DNA of 64,000 nt from Arthrobacter sp. Marseille-P9274. Its GTDB lineage: Bacteria; Actinomycetota; Actinomycetes; Actinomycetales; Micrococcaceae. Positions 55,565 to 63,928 of this stretch are shown piece by piece (positions within the stretch are counted from its first letter, which is position 1; each line of letters begins with the position of its first letter). The notes beneath the pieces are model-generated. The model saw only the letters and a list, made by a program, of their open reading frames with translations. It was not told the DNA's origin and did not search any database. The stretch lies in NCBI RefSeq assembly GCF_946892675.1, contig NZ_CAMPOV010000001.1, positions 532,033 to 596,032 on the forward strand, in the 5' to 3' direction. The position numbers and the translations under genes were made by a program.

Positions 55565-56330
55565 CTACGGCCCGTCCCACCACCGCAGCACGCGGGCTGC
55601 CCGCAGCGTCGCCCAGCGGCTCGGCCCGGGCGGTTCCAGCTCGAACCAGTACCTCCCCGGGTAGGGATTGTGCCGGTGCCAGGTGCCGTCCCGTTTCCGG
55701 CCCCGCCGCACCACGTCGACGGCCTCTTCCCGCCGCGCGTCGCGCACGTTCCAGGTCCGGAAGTGCTCCAGCCCGCGCATGACGTCGAAGTGCCACTGCG
55801 GCGGGAACGGGTACCGCTGGAACGCGGGCTTCGCGGGCTCCCCCGTCCGGTGCGAACGGTAGAGCCGGTGCGCCAGGAAGAACTCCTGCCCGCGGACGAC
55901 GGCGGCGTCCACCTCCTGCTGCCCGCCCGCGTTCCGGTATTCGGTGAGTGCGTCCAGGGCCGAGATGCTGGTATGGAAGGACCCGTGGCGCGAACCGGCG
56001 CGCCGCGCCTCGCAGTTCCACCCGCCGTCGTCCAGCTGCTCCCCCAGCAGCCACTGAACCGCCCGTTCGATCTGCGGCTCCCCGCCCAGATACCCCAACC
56101 CGGCGGAGAGCAGGACCGCCATGCCTGCCTCGCAGGTTTCCGGCTCGCCGCCGCGCGGGGTCGGCCGCCACCCGGGCACGCTCCGCCTCGACCTCGGCGG
56201 CGGGAGCGTCCGCGAGGTCCCGCAGCACTTGCCAGCGGATCGACGGATCACCGTCCCTGAGCCAGTCCAGCGCCGCGGGCGACAGCACGTTCGCCGCCGC
56301 GGACCGGTGGGCCTCGCCGAGAGGTGTCAT
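55565..56330 (-). pseudogene. Decayed squalene-cyclase-like (terpenoid cyclase repeat) gene
   Basis: Two frames share one gene. The N-terminus in one frame reads LDWLRDGDPSIRWQVLRDL and breaks near residue 60 (56160). A different frame then carries LGEQLDDGGWNCEARRAG, HTSISALDALTEY and the C-terminal RWATLRAARVLRWWDGP. Compared with intact family members (about 310-330 residues), roughly 60-70 residues around the junction are missing, so there is an internal deletion plus a frameshift. The total span of 766 bases is not divisible by three. The intact protein would be a soluble alpha-alpha toroid of unknown role. Confidence 0.75.
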
Positions 56331-56383
56331 GCCCCGATTGTTGCACTACGGTGCCGCGGAGCCAGCGCGAGCCAGGCCAATGT

Positions 56384-57061
56384 TCAGGAACGGAGCAGGC
56401 GGGCCTCGATGCCATCGAGCAGCAGGTCCAGGGCGAAAGCGAAGTTGTCCTCGTCGCTGATCCCGGCCATCGCGGCGGCGGAGGCCGAGGCATTCGGGAA
56501 GCGTTCCGCTGGTGCTTCGGCATAAGCCTTCGCCCAGGCGCGGTTATCCGCCTCCGACTTCTCCCCCAGCGACTTCAACGCCGCACCGAATCCTGTCCAT
56601 GCGAGCATGAAGTCGCCGCAGGCCCGGTACATCCGCACCGCCTCCTCCGGGCCGAATCCGGCACGGCGGAAAGTGGCCAGCATGGTCTCGATGAACTGCA
56701 TTTCGGATTCCTGCCGCGTCACCCGCACCGCGGCCAGCGCCGCCACCTGCGGGTGGGCCAAGTATGCCCGCCGGCCCCGTACCATCAGATCCTTAATGGT
56801 GGCCCGCCATGACCCCTCCCGCTCCAAGTCCTTCAGTGCCTCGCCGATCAGCCGGTCCGCGAGCGCCAGCAGCAGCTCGTCCTTGTCCTTGAAGTGGCGG
56901 TAGAGGGCCGTCGGATCGGCACCCAACAGCTGCCCAATGCGGCGGAAGGTCAGCGCCGAACTGCCGGACTCGTCGGCCAACTGCAGGCAGGCATCGATGA
57001 TGACCTCGCGCGAGAGGCCCTTGGCCCTCTGCCGCTGGGTGCTGGTTCCGGTTGCTGCCAT
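56384..57061 (-). CDS. TetR-family regulator
   Basis: A 225-residue regulator. The helix-turn-helix is at about 18-64: REVIIDACLQLADESG, then LTFRRIGQLLGADPTALYRHFKDKDEL. The C-terminal domain is of the common TetR type with LLDGIEARLLRS at the end. The gene lies 74 bases from the MFS gene, on the same strand. It is a candidate binder of the paired GTCAAC-N3-GTTGAC sites in front of the MFS and amidohydrolase genes. Confidence 0.9.
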   Translation of the reverse strand: MAATGTSTQRQRAKGLSREVIIDACLQLADESGSSALTFRRIGQLLGADPTALYRHFKDKDELLLALADRLIGEALKDLEREGSWRATIKDLMVRGRRAYLAHPQVAALAAVRVTRQESEMQFIETMLATFRRAGFGPEEAVRMYRACGDFMLAWTGFGAALKSLGEKSEADNRAWAKAYAEAPAERFPNASASAAAMAGISDEDNFAFALDLLLDGIEARLLRS

Positions 57062-57135
57062 CGCTTGCCTCCTGTCCGCCGAGCAGTCATCCTACTGTAG
57101 CCGCGCACGTCATCCGCGGCCGGTGCCGGCGGCGG

Positions 57136-58341
57136 TCACCCGGCCAAGGTCGGCTGGCCCTCGCGGCCTTCGGCTGCCACGGCCAGTTCGCCGCCGCGTT
57201 CCGAGACGCCGCTGCGGCGGGAAATCCAGAAGAGCAGCGCTCCCAGGACCAGGCTCGGGATGCCGATCGCCAACCCGAGCGCCTGGGCGCTGATCAGCCC
57301 GATGAGGTTGCCGCCGATGACGGGTCCCAGGGCCACGCCGACAATGTAGACGCCCATGACCAGGGTTCCGACCCGGCCGGACAGGTCCATGCGGGCGGCC
57401 AGGCCGAAGACCAGGGCCAGCACAGCGCCGTACATGGTGCCGGCCAGCACGATTCCTACCGACAGGACGGCGGCCGAGCCCGCGGTAAGGACGGCGTACT
57501 TGCAAAGGGAGCCGATGGTGATGATGGCGACGACGGCCACCGACCGGCCGAGCAGCTTCAGCGCAAGCGGCGAGGCGAGGGCGCCCAGCAACCCGCCCAC
57601 GACGCTGAGCGAGATAACGAAGGAGACGCTGTCCAGGCTCATGCCGGCGCTCTCCATCCCGATCACGCCGGAGATGGCATAGACCAGGTCCTCGGTCATG
57701 CTCCAGACCCCGAAAACCACTGCGAGGATGACGGCCTTGGACCCGAACCGCCGCTCGGTGGCCGGCTTCTGCGCAGCCTCGATGGGCAGGTTCGGCAATC
57801 CACCGGCTGCCAGCAGCCCGGCAAGGCCCAGCGCGGCCAGGATCATCAGGATGTTCCGCAGGTCGCTGCCGAGGAACGGAACGATAGCCAGCAGTGCCGC
57901 AGCAGCCAACCGGTTGACGATCATCACGGTGTTGACCGTCTTATCCGGGTCCCGGGTGGCGGCGGAGGCGGCGGTCGCCGTCGCCACCACCACTCCCGCC
58001 CCGATGCCGCCAAGAACCACGCCGATGACCACAGCAGGCTCCGCCAAGATCACCGCGCCTGCACCGAAGCCCAATGCCATGACCACCAGGCCGACCCTGG
58101 CAATCCTCGGCCGGTCGCCGTGGGCAACGAACTTATTGGTGGCGAAGATGCCGGTGGCGGTACCGAGGGACATCGCCGTCGCCAAGGTGGAGGCCGCACC
58201 GACCGACATGCCGAGGTCGGCCACCAGGGCGCCGATCAGGACGGGAACCAGGTTGGCGGCCAGCAGCGCCAAAACCCAGGTTCCCAGGAAACCGGTAACG
58301 ACTTTAGGCGTGAGAGCCGTCAGGGACGAGGTGCGGGACAT
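57136..58341 (-). CDS. MFS transporter
   Basis: A 401-residue membrane protein with twelve predicted helices. Helices 1 and 2 start GTWVLALLAANLVPVLIGAL, and the cytoplasmic loop has THE-type basic residues. The C-terminal tail is hydrophilic. ATG 58341 with GGAAGGAAGG before it is chosen over a longer frame to 58443 that crosses the operators. It is divergent from the amidohydrolase and adjacent to TetR, which suggests import or efflux of a compound handled by that operon. Confidence 0.85.
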   Translation of the reverse strand: MSRTSSLTALTPKVVTGFLGTWVLALLAANLVPVLIGALVADLGMSVGAASTLATAMSLGTATGIFATNKFVAHGDRPRIARVGLVVMALGFGAGAVILAEPAVVIGVVLGGIGAGVVVATATAASAATRDPDKTVNTVMIVNRLAAAALLAIVPFLGSDLRNILMILAALGLAGLLAAGGLPNLPIEAAQKPATERRFGSKAVILAVVFGVWSMTEDLVYAISGVIGMESAGMSLDSVSFVISLSVVGGLLGALASPLALKLLGRSVAVVAIITIGSLCKYAVLTAGSAAVLSVGIVLAGTMYGAVLALVFGLAARMDLSGRVGTLVMGVYIVGVALGPVIGGNLIGLISAQALGLAIGIPSLVLGALLFWISRRSGVSERGGELAVAAEGREGQPTLAG

Positions 58342-58373
58342 GGTGGTCCTTCCTTCCGATGGAGTCAACAGCA

Positions 58374-58392
58374 CTGTCAACAACGTTGACAG
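58374..58392. promoter_or_regulatory. Palindromic operator CTGTCAAC-N3-GTTGACAG
   Basis: A perfect 8-3-8 palindrome in the MFS/amidohydrolase intergenic region. A second, shorter copy occurs 83 bases further on. Confidence 0.7.
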
Positions 58393-58426
58393 AACACTTC
58401 CACAGCCCGCGTTGGGCGACAACTCA

Positions 58427-58445
58427 TAATGAATGTGATTCATCT
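58427..58445. promoter_or_regulatory. Degenerate copy of the TAAATGAA-N5-TTCATTTA operator
   Basis: TAATGAA-TGTGA-TTCATCT has the same five-base spacer and perfect inner arms ATGAA/TTCAT as the site at 40284. Twelve of fourteen arm bases match. It sits between the two GTCAAC palindromes. Confidence 0.5.
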
Positions 58446-58460
58446 CACAACCCTGGGGGA

Positions 58461-58475
58461 GTCAACACCGTTGAC
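58461..58475. promoter_or_regulatory. Palindromic operator GTCAAC-N3-GTTGAC over a -35 box
   Basis: The right arm contains TTGACA (58471-58476), a consensus -35. A -10-like TTCGAT follows after 17 bases (58494-58499), 45 bases before the amidohydrolase start. A bound repressor would block this promoter. Confidence 0.6.
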
Positions 58476-58544
58476 AATCAAAGCGGCTTTCAGTTCGATA
58501 AGACTCACTCAATCGACGCCACCGCATCGGGAAAGCAGGACATT

Positions 58545-60260
58545 GTGAGTGCAGACTGGATCTTCCACTCCGGCCGGATCTTCGACGGATTGCAGCTCCA
58601 TCCAACAGCCACGGCCGTGGCCGTCACGGACGGCCGGATCACCGCCGTCGGCAGCGACGCCGAGGTCCGGGCCGCTGCCGGGACCGCTGCGGAAGCCGTG
58701 GACCTCGGCGGCCGGCTCCTCACTCCCGGCTTCACGGACGCCCACGTCCACGCGGTCTACGGCGGCGTGGAGCGCCTCGGCTGCGATCTCTCCGAAGTGT
58801 CAGGGCTGGACGCCGTACTGGAGCGCATCCGCAGCTGCGCCGCGTCGACGGACAAGCCCTGGATCACCGGCGGCGGCTGGCACAAGGCGGACTTCCCCAC
58901 CGGCTACCCCACCCGCGACCTGCTCGACGTCGTCGTGCCGGACCGCCCGGTCTACCTGATCAACGCGGACCACCACAGCGCCTGGGTCAATACCCGCGCG
59001 CTCGAGCTCGCCGGACTGGACGCCGTCACACCGGATCCCGCAGACGGCCGGATGGACCGGGACGCCGACGGGTTTCCGTCCGGCACCCTGCACGAAGGCG
59101 CCATGGACCTGGTCGGCCGCTGCCTGCCGCCGCTGACCGACGCGGATCTCTGCGCCGGGCTGCTCGAGGCACAGCGCTACCTGCATTCGGTGGGCGTCAC
59201 CGGCTGGCAGGAGGCGATCCTCGGGGACTATGCAGGCTATCCGGACGCCAGCAGCGCCTACCGCAGCCTGGCCGCTCGCGGCCAGCTGACCGGGCGGGCC
59301 ACCGGCGCGCTCTGGGTCCCGCGCAGCACCACGGCGGACAATACCGCCGAGCTGGTCGCAAACTTCGAGGAGCGGCGGCGGATAAACCGCGAGGCAGGTT
59401 TCGCCAGCACGAGCGCCAAGATCATGGTGGACGGGGTCCCGGAAAACCGCACCGCCGCCATGCTCGATCCCTACCTGCGCCCCTGCCGCTGCGAGCATGC
59501 GGAAGGACCCGGCGGCCGCGCACCGGCGCAGGACGAGGACAGCCGCGGCCTGCTGTACCTGCCCGAGGAGGTGCTCACGAAGGTCTCCGCGGCGCTGGAC
59601 GCAGCCGGCTTCGACCTGCACATGCATGTGATCGGCGACCGGGCCGTGCGCCAGGGCTTGGGCGCCATCGAACATCTCCGGGCCGGCAATCCGCGCACGC
59701 CCGGCGGCTTCCGCGGCCGGCACCACATGGCCCACCTGCAGATCATCCACCCGCAGGACATTGCCCGCTTCGCCGCCCTTGAGGTGACCGTCAACGCCCA
59801 GGCGCTGTGGGCCTGCAACGACGACCAGATGCTGCAGATGACGCTGCCGCTGATCGGCGCCGAACGGGCCGGCTGGCAGTATCCGTTCCACTCGCTGCTG
59901 GCCGGCGGCGCCCGGATGGCGATGGGGTCCGACTGGCCGGTCTCCACGCCGGATCCGTGGCAGGCCATCCACGTAGCGGTCAACCGCACGCACCCGGCCT
60001 ACCCGGACGCGCCGCCGCTGGTGCCCGCCGAGGCTGTCACGCTGCAGACCGCGCTTTCGGCCTACACGGCGGGTTCAGCCTGGCTGAACCGCCATGACGA
60101 CGGCGGTGCCATCCTCCCAGGGAAGGCCGCCGACCTGGTGGTACTGGATCGCAATCCGTTCGGACTGGACCCGGGCGACCTGCACACCGTCGGCACGGCC
60201 CTGAGCATGGTCGGCGGCCGCATCGTGCACAGCCGCGAACGGTCGGGGGCGGCGGCATGA
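58545..60260 (+). CDS. YtcJ-like amidohydrolase
   Basis: A 571-residue metal-dependent hydrolase of the amidohydrolase family 3 (YtcJ) branch. The metal site begins with TDAHVHAV (His67, His69). Later motifs are HMHVIGDRAV, the histidine cluster RGRHHMAHLQIIH, and the metal Asp in MGSDWPVSTPDP. The last 60 residues close the beta sandwich (ILPGKAADLVVLD). GTG 58545 follows AGGA. It overlaps the next gene by ATGA, so both steps are linked. The amide or formamide substrate is unknown; it may release an amine for the oxidase. Confidence 0.82.
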   Translation: MSADWIFHSGRIFDGLQLHPTATAVAVTDGRITAVGSDAEVRAAAGTAAEAVDLGGRLLTPGFTDAHVHAVYGGVERLGCDLSEVSGLDAVLERIRSCAASTDKPWITGGGWHKADFPTGYPTRDLLDVVVPDRPVYLINADHHSAWVNTRALELAGLDAVTPDPADGRMDRDADGFPSGTLHEGAMDLVGRCLPPLTDADLCAGLLEAQRYLHSVGVTGWQEAILGDYAGYPDASSAYRSLAARGQLTGRATGALWVPRSTTADNTAELVANFEERRRINREAGFASTSAKIMVDGVPENRTAAMLDPYLRPCRCEHAEGPGGRAPAQDEDSRGLLYLPEEVLTKVSAALDAAGFDLHMHVIGDRAVRQGLGAIEHLRAGNPRTPGGFRGRHHMAHLQIIHPQDIARFAALEVTVNAQALWACNDDQMLQMTLPLIGAERAGWQYPFHSLLAGGARMAMGSDWPVSTPDPWQAIHVAVNRTHPAYPDAPPLVPAEAVTLQTALSAYTAGSAWLNRHDDGGAILPGKAADLVVLDRNPFGLDPGDLHTVGTALSMVGGRIVHSRERSGAAA

Positions 60261-61714
60261 GCACGGCCGGCCGCGCCAACTGCACCACCTACGAGCAGGC
60301 CGAACGGCTGGTCCCGCGCGCGCAGACGGCGGCCGCCCTGGCCGGGGCCTCCGCCGGGCCGTTCTGGCTGGACGATCCGGCGCGCCCCGAGCCGCTGCCG
60401 CCGCTGGCCGGCAACGCCCGCACCGATCTGGCAGTAGTGGGCGGCGGCTACTCCGGGCTCTGGACCGCGCTCATGGCCAAGGAGCGGGACCCGGGCCGCC
60501 GGGTGGTGCTGCTGGAAGGCCGGCGGATCGGCTGGGCCGCCTCCGGCCGCAACGGCGGCTTCTGCGAAGCCAGCCTCACGCACGGCGACGCGAACGGAGA
60601 GAAGCACCTGCCGCAGGAGGCGGCGCGGCTGCGCGGACTCGGCCGGGAGAACCTGCAGCAGATCGCGGACACCGTGGCCCGGTACGGGATCGACTGCGGC
60701 TTCGAGTGGACCGGCACGCTCTCCGTGGCGACGGCGGACCACCACGTCGGCTGGCTCAAGGAGGAGGGCGGCGCAGGCCCGGATGTGGTCTTCCTGGACC
60801 GGGAGGCCGTGCACAAGGAAGTCGCGTCCCCGCTCTTCCGTGCCGGTCTGTGGGACAGGAAGGGCACGGCGATGCTCAATCCGGCCCGGCTCGCCTGGGG
60901 ACTGCAGCGCGCGTGCCTGGAAACCGGCGTCGAAATTTTCGAACACACCCCGGTGCGGAGCCTGCGGAGGGCAGGCAACGCCGTCGAACTGGCCACCGAC
61001 CACGGGACGGTCACGGCCAGCCAGGCGGCGCTGGGCACCAATGTCTTCCCGTCGCTGCTCAAGCGCACCCGGCTGCACATCGTGCCGGTCTACGACTACG
61101 CCCTGATGACCGAACCGCTCTCCGATGCGCAGCTGCGGGCCATCGGCTGGCAGAACCGGCAGGGCCTTGCGGACCTGGACAACCGCTTCCACTACTACCG
61201 GCTGGCCACCGACCCCGCCGGCGGCACGCGCATCCTGTTTGGCGGCTACGACGCGGTCTACCGCTTCGGCCGCACCATGAAGCCCGAGTACGAGCACCGG
61301 CCGGAGACCTTCCGGCGGCTGGCGGCGCACTTCTTTGCCACCTTCCCGCAGCTCGGCGACGTGAAGTTCAGCCACCAGTGGGGCGGGGCGATCGACACCT
61401 GCAGCCGCTTCTTCCCGTTCTTCAGCACGGCCCAAAGCGGGCGGGTTGCCTTTGCCGCGGGCTACACCGGGCTCGGCGTCGGAGCCACCCGCTTCGGTGC
61501 GAACGTCATGCTGGACCTGCTCGGCGGCACGCCGACCGAACGCACCGAACTGGCCATGGTGCGCCGCAAGCCGCTGCCCTTCCCGCCCGAGCCGCTCGCG
61601 TGGCTGGGCGTCAAGGCAACGACGGCGGCCCTCGTCCGGGCGGACCAAAACCAGGGCCGGCGCGGGCTGTGGCTGAAGGCGATGGACGCCATCGGCATGG
61701 GCTTCGATTCCTGA
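60257..61714 (+). CDS. FAD-dependent oxidoreductase, PuuB-like
   Basis: A 485-residue DAO-family flavoprotein. The FAD fold is TDLAVVGGGYSGLWTALMA (about 55-73), with WAASGRNGGFCEA and the C-terminal GYTGLGVGATRFGAN. This arrangement matches gamma-glutamylputrescine oxidase and related amine oxidoreductases. There is no PuuA-like ligase in the window, so the substrate may be the amine freed by the amidohydrolase, or an agmatine/putrescine derivative. Its ATG overlaps the preceding stop. Confidence 0.85.
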   Translation: MSTAGRANCTTYEQAERLVPRAQTAAALAGASAGPFWLDDPARPEPLPPLAGNARTDLAVVGGGYSGLWTALMAKERDPGRRVVLLEGRRIGWAASGRNGGFCEASLTHGDANGEKHLPQEAARLRGLGRENLQQIADTVARYGIDCGFEWTGTLSVATADHHVGWLKEEGGAGPDVVFLDREAVHKEVASPLFRAGLWDRKGTAMLNPARLAWGLQRACLETGVEIFEHTPVRSLRRAGNAVELATDHGTVTASQAALGTNVFPSLLKRTRLHIVPVYDYALMTEPLSDAQLRAIGWQNRQGLADLDNRFHYYRLATDPAGGTRILFGGYDAVYRFGRTMKPEYEHRPETFRRLAAHFFATFPQLGDVKFSHQWGGAIDTCSRFFPFFSTAQSGRVAFAAGYTGLGVGATRFGANVMLDLLGGTPTERTELAMVRRKPLPFPPEPLAWLGVKATTAALVRADQNQGRRGLWLKAMDAIGMGFDS

Positions 61715-61789
61715 CCGACCAGCGAACGCGAAGCTACCCATGTCCCGCCCTGAGCCGGATCACCGGTCGGACCAGCGGGAGCTTCGGAG

Positions 61790-61808
61790 AAAAGAACGTC
61801 ATTCATTT
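61790..61808. promoter_or_regulatory. Second TetR operator copy upstream of the agmatine operon
   Basis: AAAAGAA-CGTCA-TTCATTT keeps the five-base spacer, with one change from the perfect arm. It lies immediately upstream of the -35 box, 50 bases (about five helical turns) from the main site at 61839. Confidence 0.5.
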
Positions 61809-61813
61809 ACCTA

Positions 61814-61842
61814 TTGTGCTGCGGCCCACAGCCCTGTATAAA
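61814..61842 (+). promoter_or_regulatory. Promoter of the agmatine operon
   Basis: TTGTGC (-35, 61814-61819), a 17-base spacer and TATAAA (-10, 61837-61842). The -10 is inside the operator starting at 61839. The start codon lies 45 bases further on. Confidence 0.55.
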
Positions 61843-61858
61843 TGAATCTTGTTCATTT
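61839..61858. promoter_or_regulatory. TetR operator over the agmatine-operon -10
   Basis: TAAATGAA-TCTTG-TTCATTT matches the perfect operator at 40284 in 15 of 16 arm positions. It overlaps the TATAAA box, so a bound repressor would occlude RNA polymerase. Confidence 0.7.
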
Positions 61859-61886
61859 GTGATCTGCGTCCCATGGAGAACTCGCC

Positions 61887-62882
61887 ATGCTAGAACTGTC
61901 CCGGCTGGATCCGCCCGCCTCCCCCGCCCGCACCGAGGCCAGCGGCCGGCCGCCGCTGCGGGTGGGCCTCGTCCAGCACCGCTGGCATCCCGACCCCGCC
62001 GATACGATAGCCGAACTGAACGAAGGCATCGCCCGCGCCGCTGCGCTGGGCGCCGCCGTCGTTTTCCTCCCCGAACTAACGCTCTCCCGCTACCCGGCGG
62101 ACACCCTCCCCCGGGGACGGGCTGCGGACCTGGCCGAGGACCTGCTGACCGGGCCGACGTTCGCGTTCGCAGCCGAGGCGGCCCGCGCCAACAACGTCTG
62201 CGTGCACGCCTCGCTCTACCAGCGGGCCGACAGCACCGAGGACGAGCTCGGCCTGAACACGGCCATCCTCGTCTCCCCGTCCGGCGAACTGGTGGCCCGC
62301 ACGCACAAGCTGCACATTCCGGTGACCGCCGGCTACTACGAGGACCAGTACTTCCGCCAGGGCCCGGCCGACGCGGACGCCTACCAGGTCCACACCCCGG
62401 CCGAACTCGGCGGCGCGAGGCTCGGCCTGCCCACCTGCTGGGACGAATGGTTCCCCGAGGTCGCCCGAATGTACTCGCTTGGCGGGGCCGAACTGCTGGT
62501 GTACCCGACGGCGATCGGCTCCGAGCCGGACCACCCGGACTTCGACACCCGGCCGCTGTGGCAGCAGGTCATCGTCGGCAACGGCATCGCCAACGGCCTC
62601 TTTATGGTCGCGCCGAACCGCTGGGGCAACGAGGGCACCAACACCTTCTACGGCTCGTCCTTCATCTCCGATCCGTACGGGCGCATCCTCGTGCAGGCCC
62701 CGCGGGACGAATCCGCCGTGCTGGTCGCGGACCTGGACCTCGACCAGCGGCGGGACTGGCTGGCGCTCTTCCCGTTCCTGGCCACCCGCCGCCCGGACAC
62801 CTACGCCCGGCTCGCCGAACCGGTCCGGCGCGATGAGCCCTTCGGTACGCCCGCCGCGGCCCCGGTCCAGGCGGGAGCCTGA
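61887..62882 (+). CDS. aguB: N-carbamoylputrescine amidase (nitrilase family)
   Basis: A 331-residue hydrolase that releases putrescine, CO2 and ammonia from N-carbamoylputrescine. The catalytic triad is Glu63 (FLPELTLS), Lys141 (ARTHKLHIP) and Cys184 (LPTCWDEWFPE). Following stretches such as YPTAIGSEP and NRWGNEG fit the AguB subgroup. The first 24 residues are an extra hydrophilic extension. ATG 61887 follows GGAGAA. The next gene encodes agmatine deiminase, making the agmatine-to-putrescine pair, two bases apart. Confidence 0.92.
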   Translation: MLELSRLDPPASPARTEASGRPPLRVGLVQHRWHPDPADTIAELNEGIARAAALGAAVVFLPELTLSRYPADTLPRGRAADLAEDLLTGPTFAFAAEAARANNVCVHASLYQRADSTEDELGLNTAILVSPSGELVARTHKLHIPVTAGYYEDQYFRQGPADADAYQVHTPAELGGARLGLPTCWDEWFPEVARMYSLGGAELLVYPTAIGSEPDHPDFDTRPLWQQVIVGNGIANGLFMVAPNRWGNEGTNTFYGSSFISDPYGRILVQAPRDESAVLVADLDLDQRRDWLALFPFLATRRPDTYARLAEPVRRDEPFGTPAAAPVQAGA

Positions 62883-62884
62883 CC

Positions 62885-63928
62885 ATGGGCTGGACGATGC
62901 CCGCCGAGACCGCGGAGCAGGAACGGATCTGGATGGCCTTCCCGCCCGGCGGCTACACGCTCGGCGAAACCGCAGAGCAGGCCCACGCCGCGCGGTCCAC
63001 CTGGGCCGCCGTCGCCAATGCCATCGCGCGGTTCCAGCCGGTCACCATGCTGGTGGAGCCGAAGGACGCGGACACCGCGCGCACCTACCTGTCCCCCGCC
63101 GTCGAGCTGGAGCAGGCCCCGCTGGACGACGCCTGGATGCGGGACATCGGGCCCACCTTCGTCCTCAACAACTTCGACGGCGGGCGGCTGGGTGCCGTGG
63201 ACTGGGTCTTCAACGGGTGGGGGCAGCAGGACTGGGCCCGCTGGGACAAGGACGCAATGATCGGTGCCCGGATCGCCGGGCTCGCCGGCGCGGAGCGGAT
63301 CGGTTCCTTCCTGGTCAACGAGGGCGGCGGCATCCAGGTGGACGGCGAAGGCACCGTGCTGGTGACCGAGACCGTCCAGCTGGATCCGTTCCGCAATCCC
63401 GGCCTCAGCAAGGCCGAGGTGGAGGCCGAGCTGGCCCGCACCCTGGGCGCCACCAAGGCCATCTGGCTGCCGCGAGGACTGACCCGCGACTCCGAGCGCT
63501 ACGGCACCCGCGGCCACGTTGACATCGTCGCGGCGATCGCCTCCCCCGGAACCGTGCTGGTCCACATGCAGGACAACCCCGAGCACCCCGACTACGAGGT
63601 CAGCCGAGAGATCGTCGCATGCCTCGCCGGCACCACCGATGCCGCGGGGCGGGACTGGAACATCATCGAAGTGCCGGCGCCGCACACCTTGCGCGACGCC
63701 GAGGGCTTCGTCGACTACAGCTACATCAACCACCTGGTCATCAACGGCGCGGTCATCGCCTGCACCTTCGACGACCCGGCAGACGAAAAGGCTCTCGCCA
63801 TCCTGGCCGGCGCCTATCCCGGCCGCGAGGTCGTCGGCGTCGATGCCCGCGAACTGTTCGCCCGCGGCGGCGGCATCCACTGCATCACGCAGCAGCAGCC
63901 GCGCCCGTCCCGAAAGGCCCGCCCATGA
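62885..63928 (+). CDS. aguA: Agmatine deiminase
   Basis: A 347-residue hydrolase that turns agmatine into N-carbamoylputrescine and ammonia. PAD-like motifs are DDAWMRDIGPTFV (about 80-92), VNEGGGI, the GHVD catalytic pair (RGHVDIVA) and the active-site Cys333 in GGGIHCITQQQP. The protein begins MGWTMPAETAEQERIWMAFP, standard for the family. It precedes the permease gene by an ATGA overlap. Together with AguB it feeds the putrescine catabolic genes of this island. Confidence 0.95.
   Translation: MGWTMPAETAEQERIWMAFPPGGYTLGETAEQAHAARSTWAAVANAIARFQPVTMLVEPKDADTARTYLSPAVELEQAPLDDAWMRDIGPTFVLNNFDGGRLGAVDWVFNGWGQQDWARWDKDAMIGARIAGLAGAERIGSFLVNEGGGIQVDGEGTVLVTETVQLDPFRNPGLSKAEVEAELARTLGATKAIWLPRGLTRDSERYGTRGHVDIVAAIASPGTVLVHMQDNPEHPDYEVSREIVACLAGTTDAAGRDWNIIEVPAPHTLRDAEGFVDYSYINHLVINGAVIACTFDDPADEKALAILAGAYPGREVVGVDARELFARGGGIHCITQQQPRPSRKARP

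Noticed and set aside
55302-56330. 342-residue minus-strand frame as one intact gene
   Set aside because: Only its first ~60 residues resemble the family; the rest is out of frame and the true C-terminal domain is in another frame.
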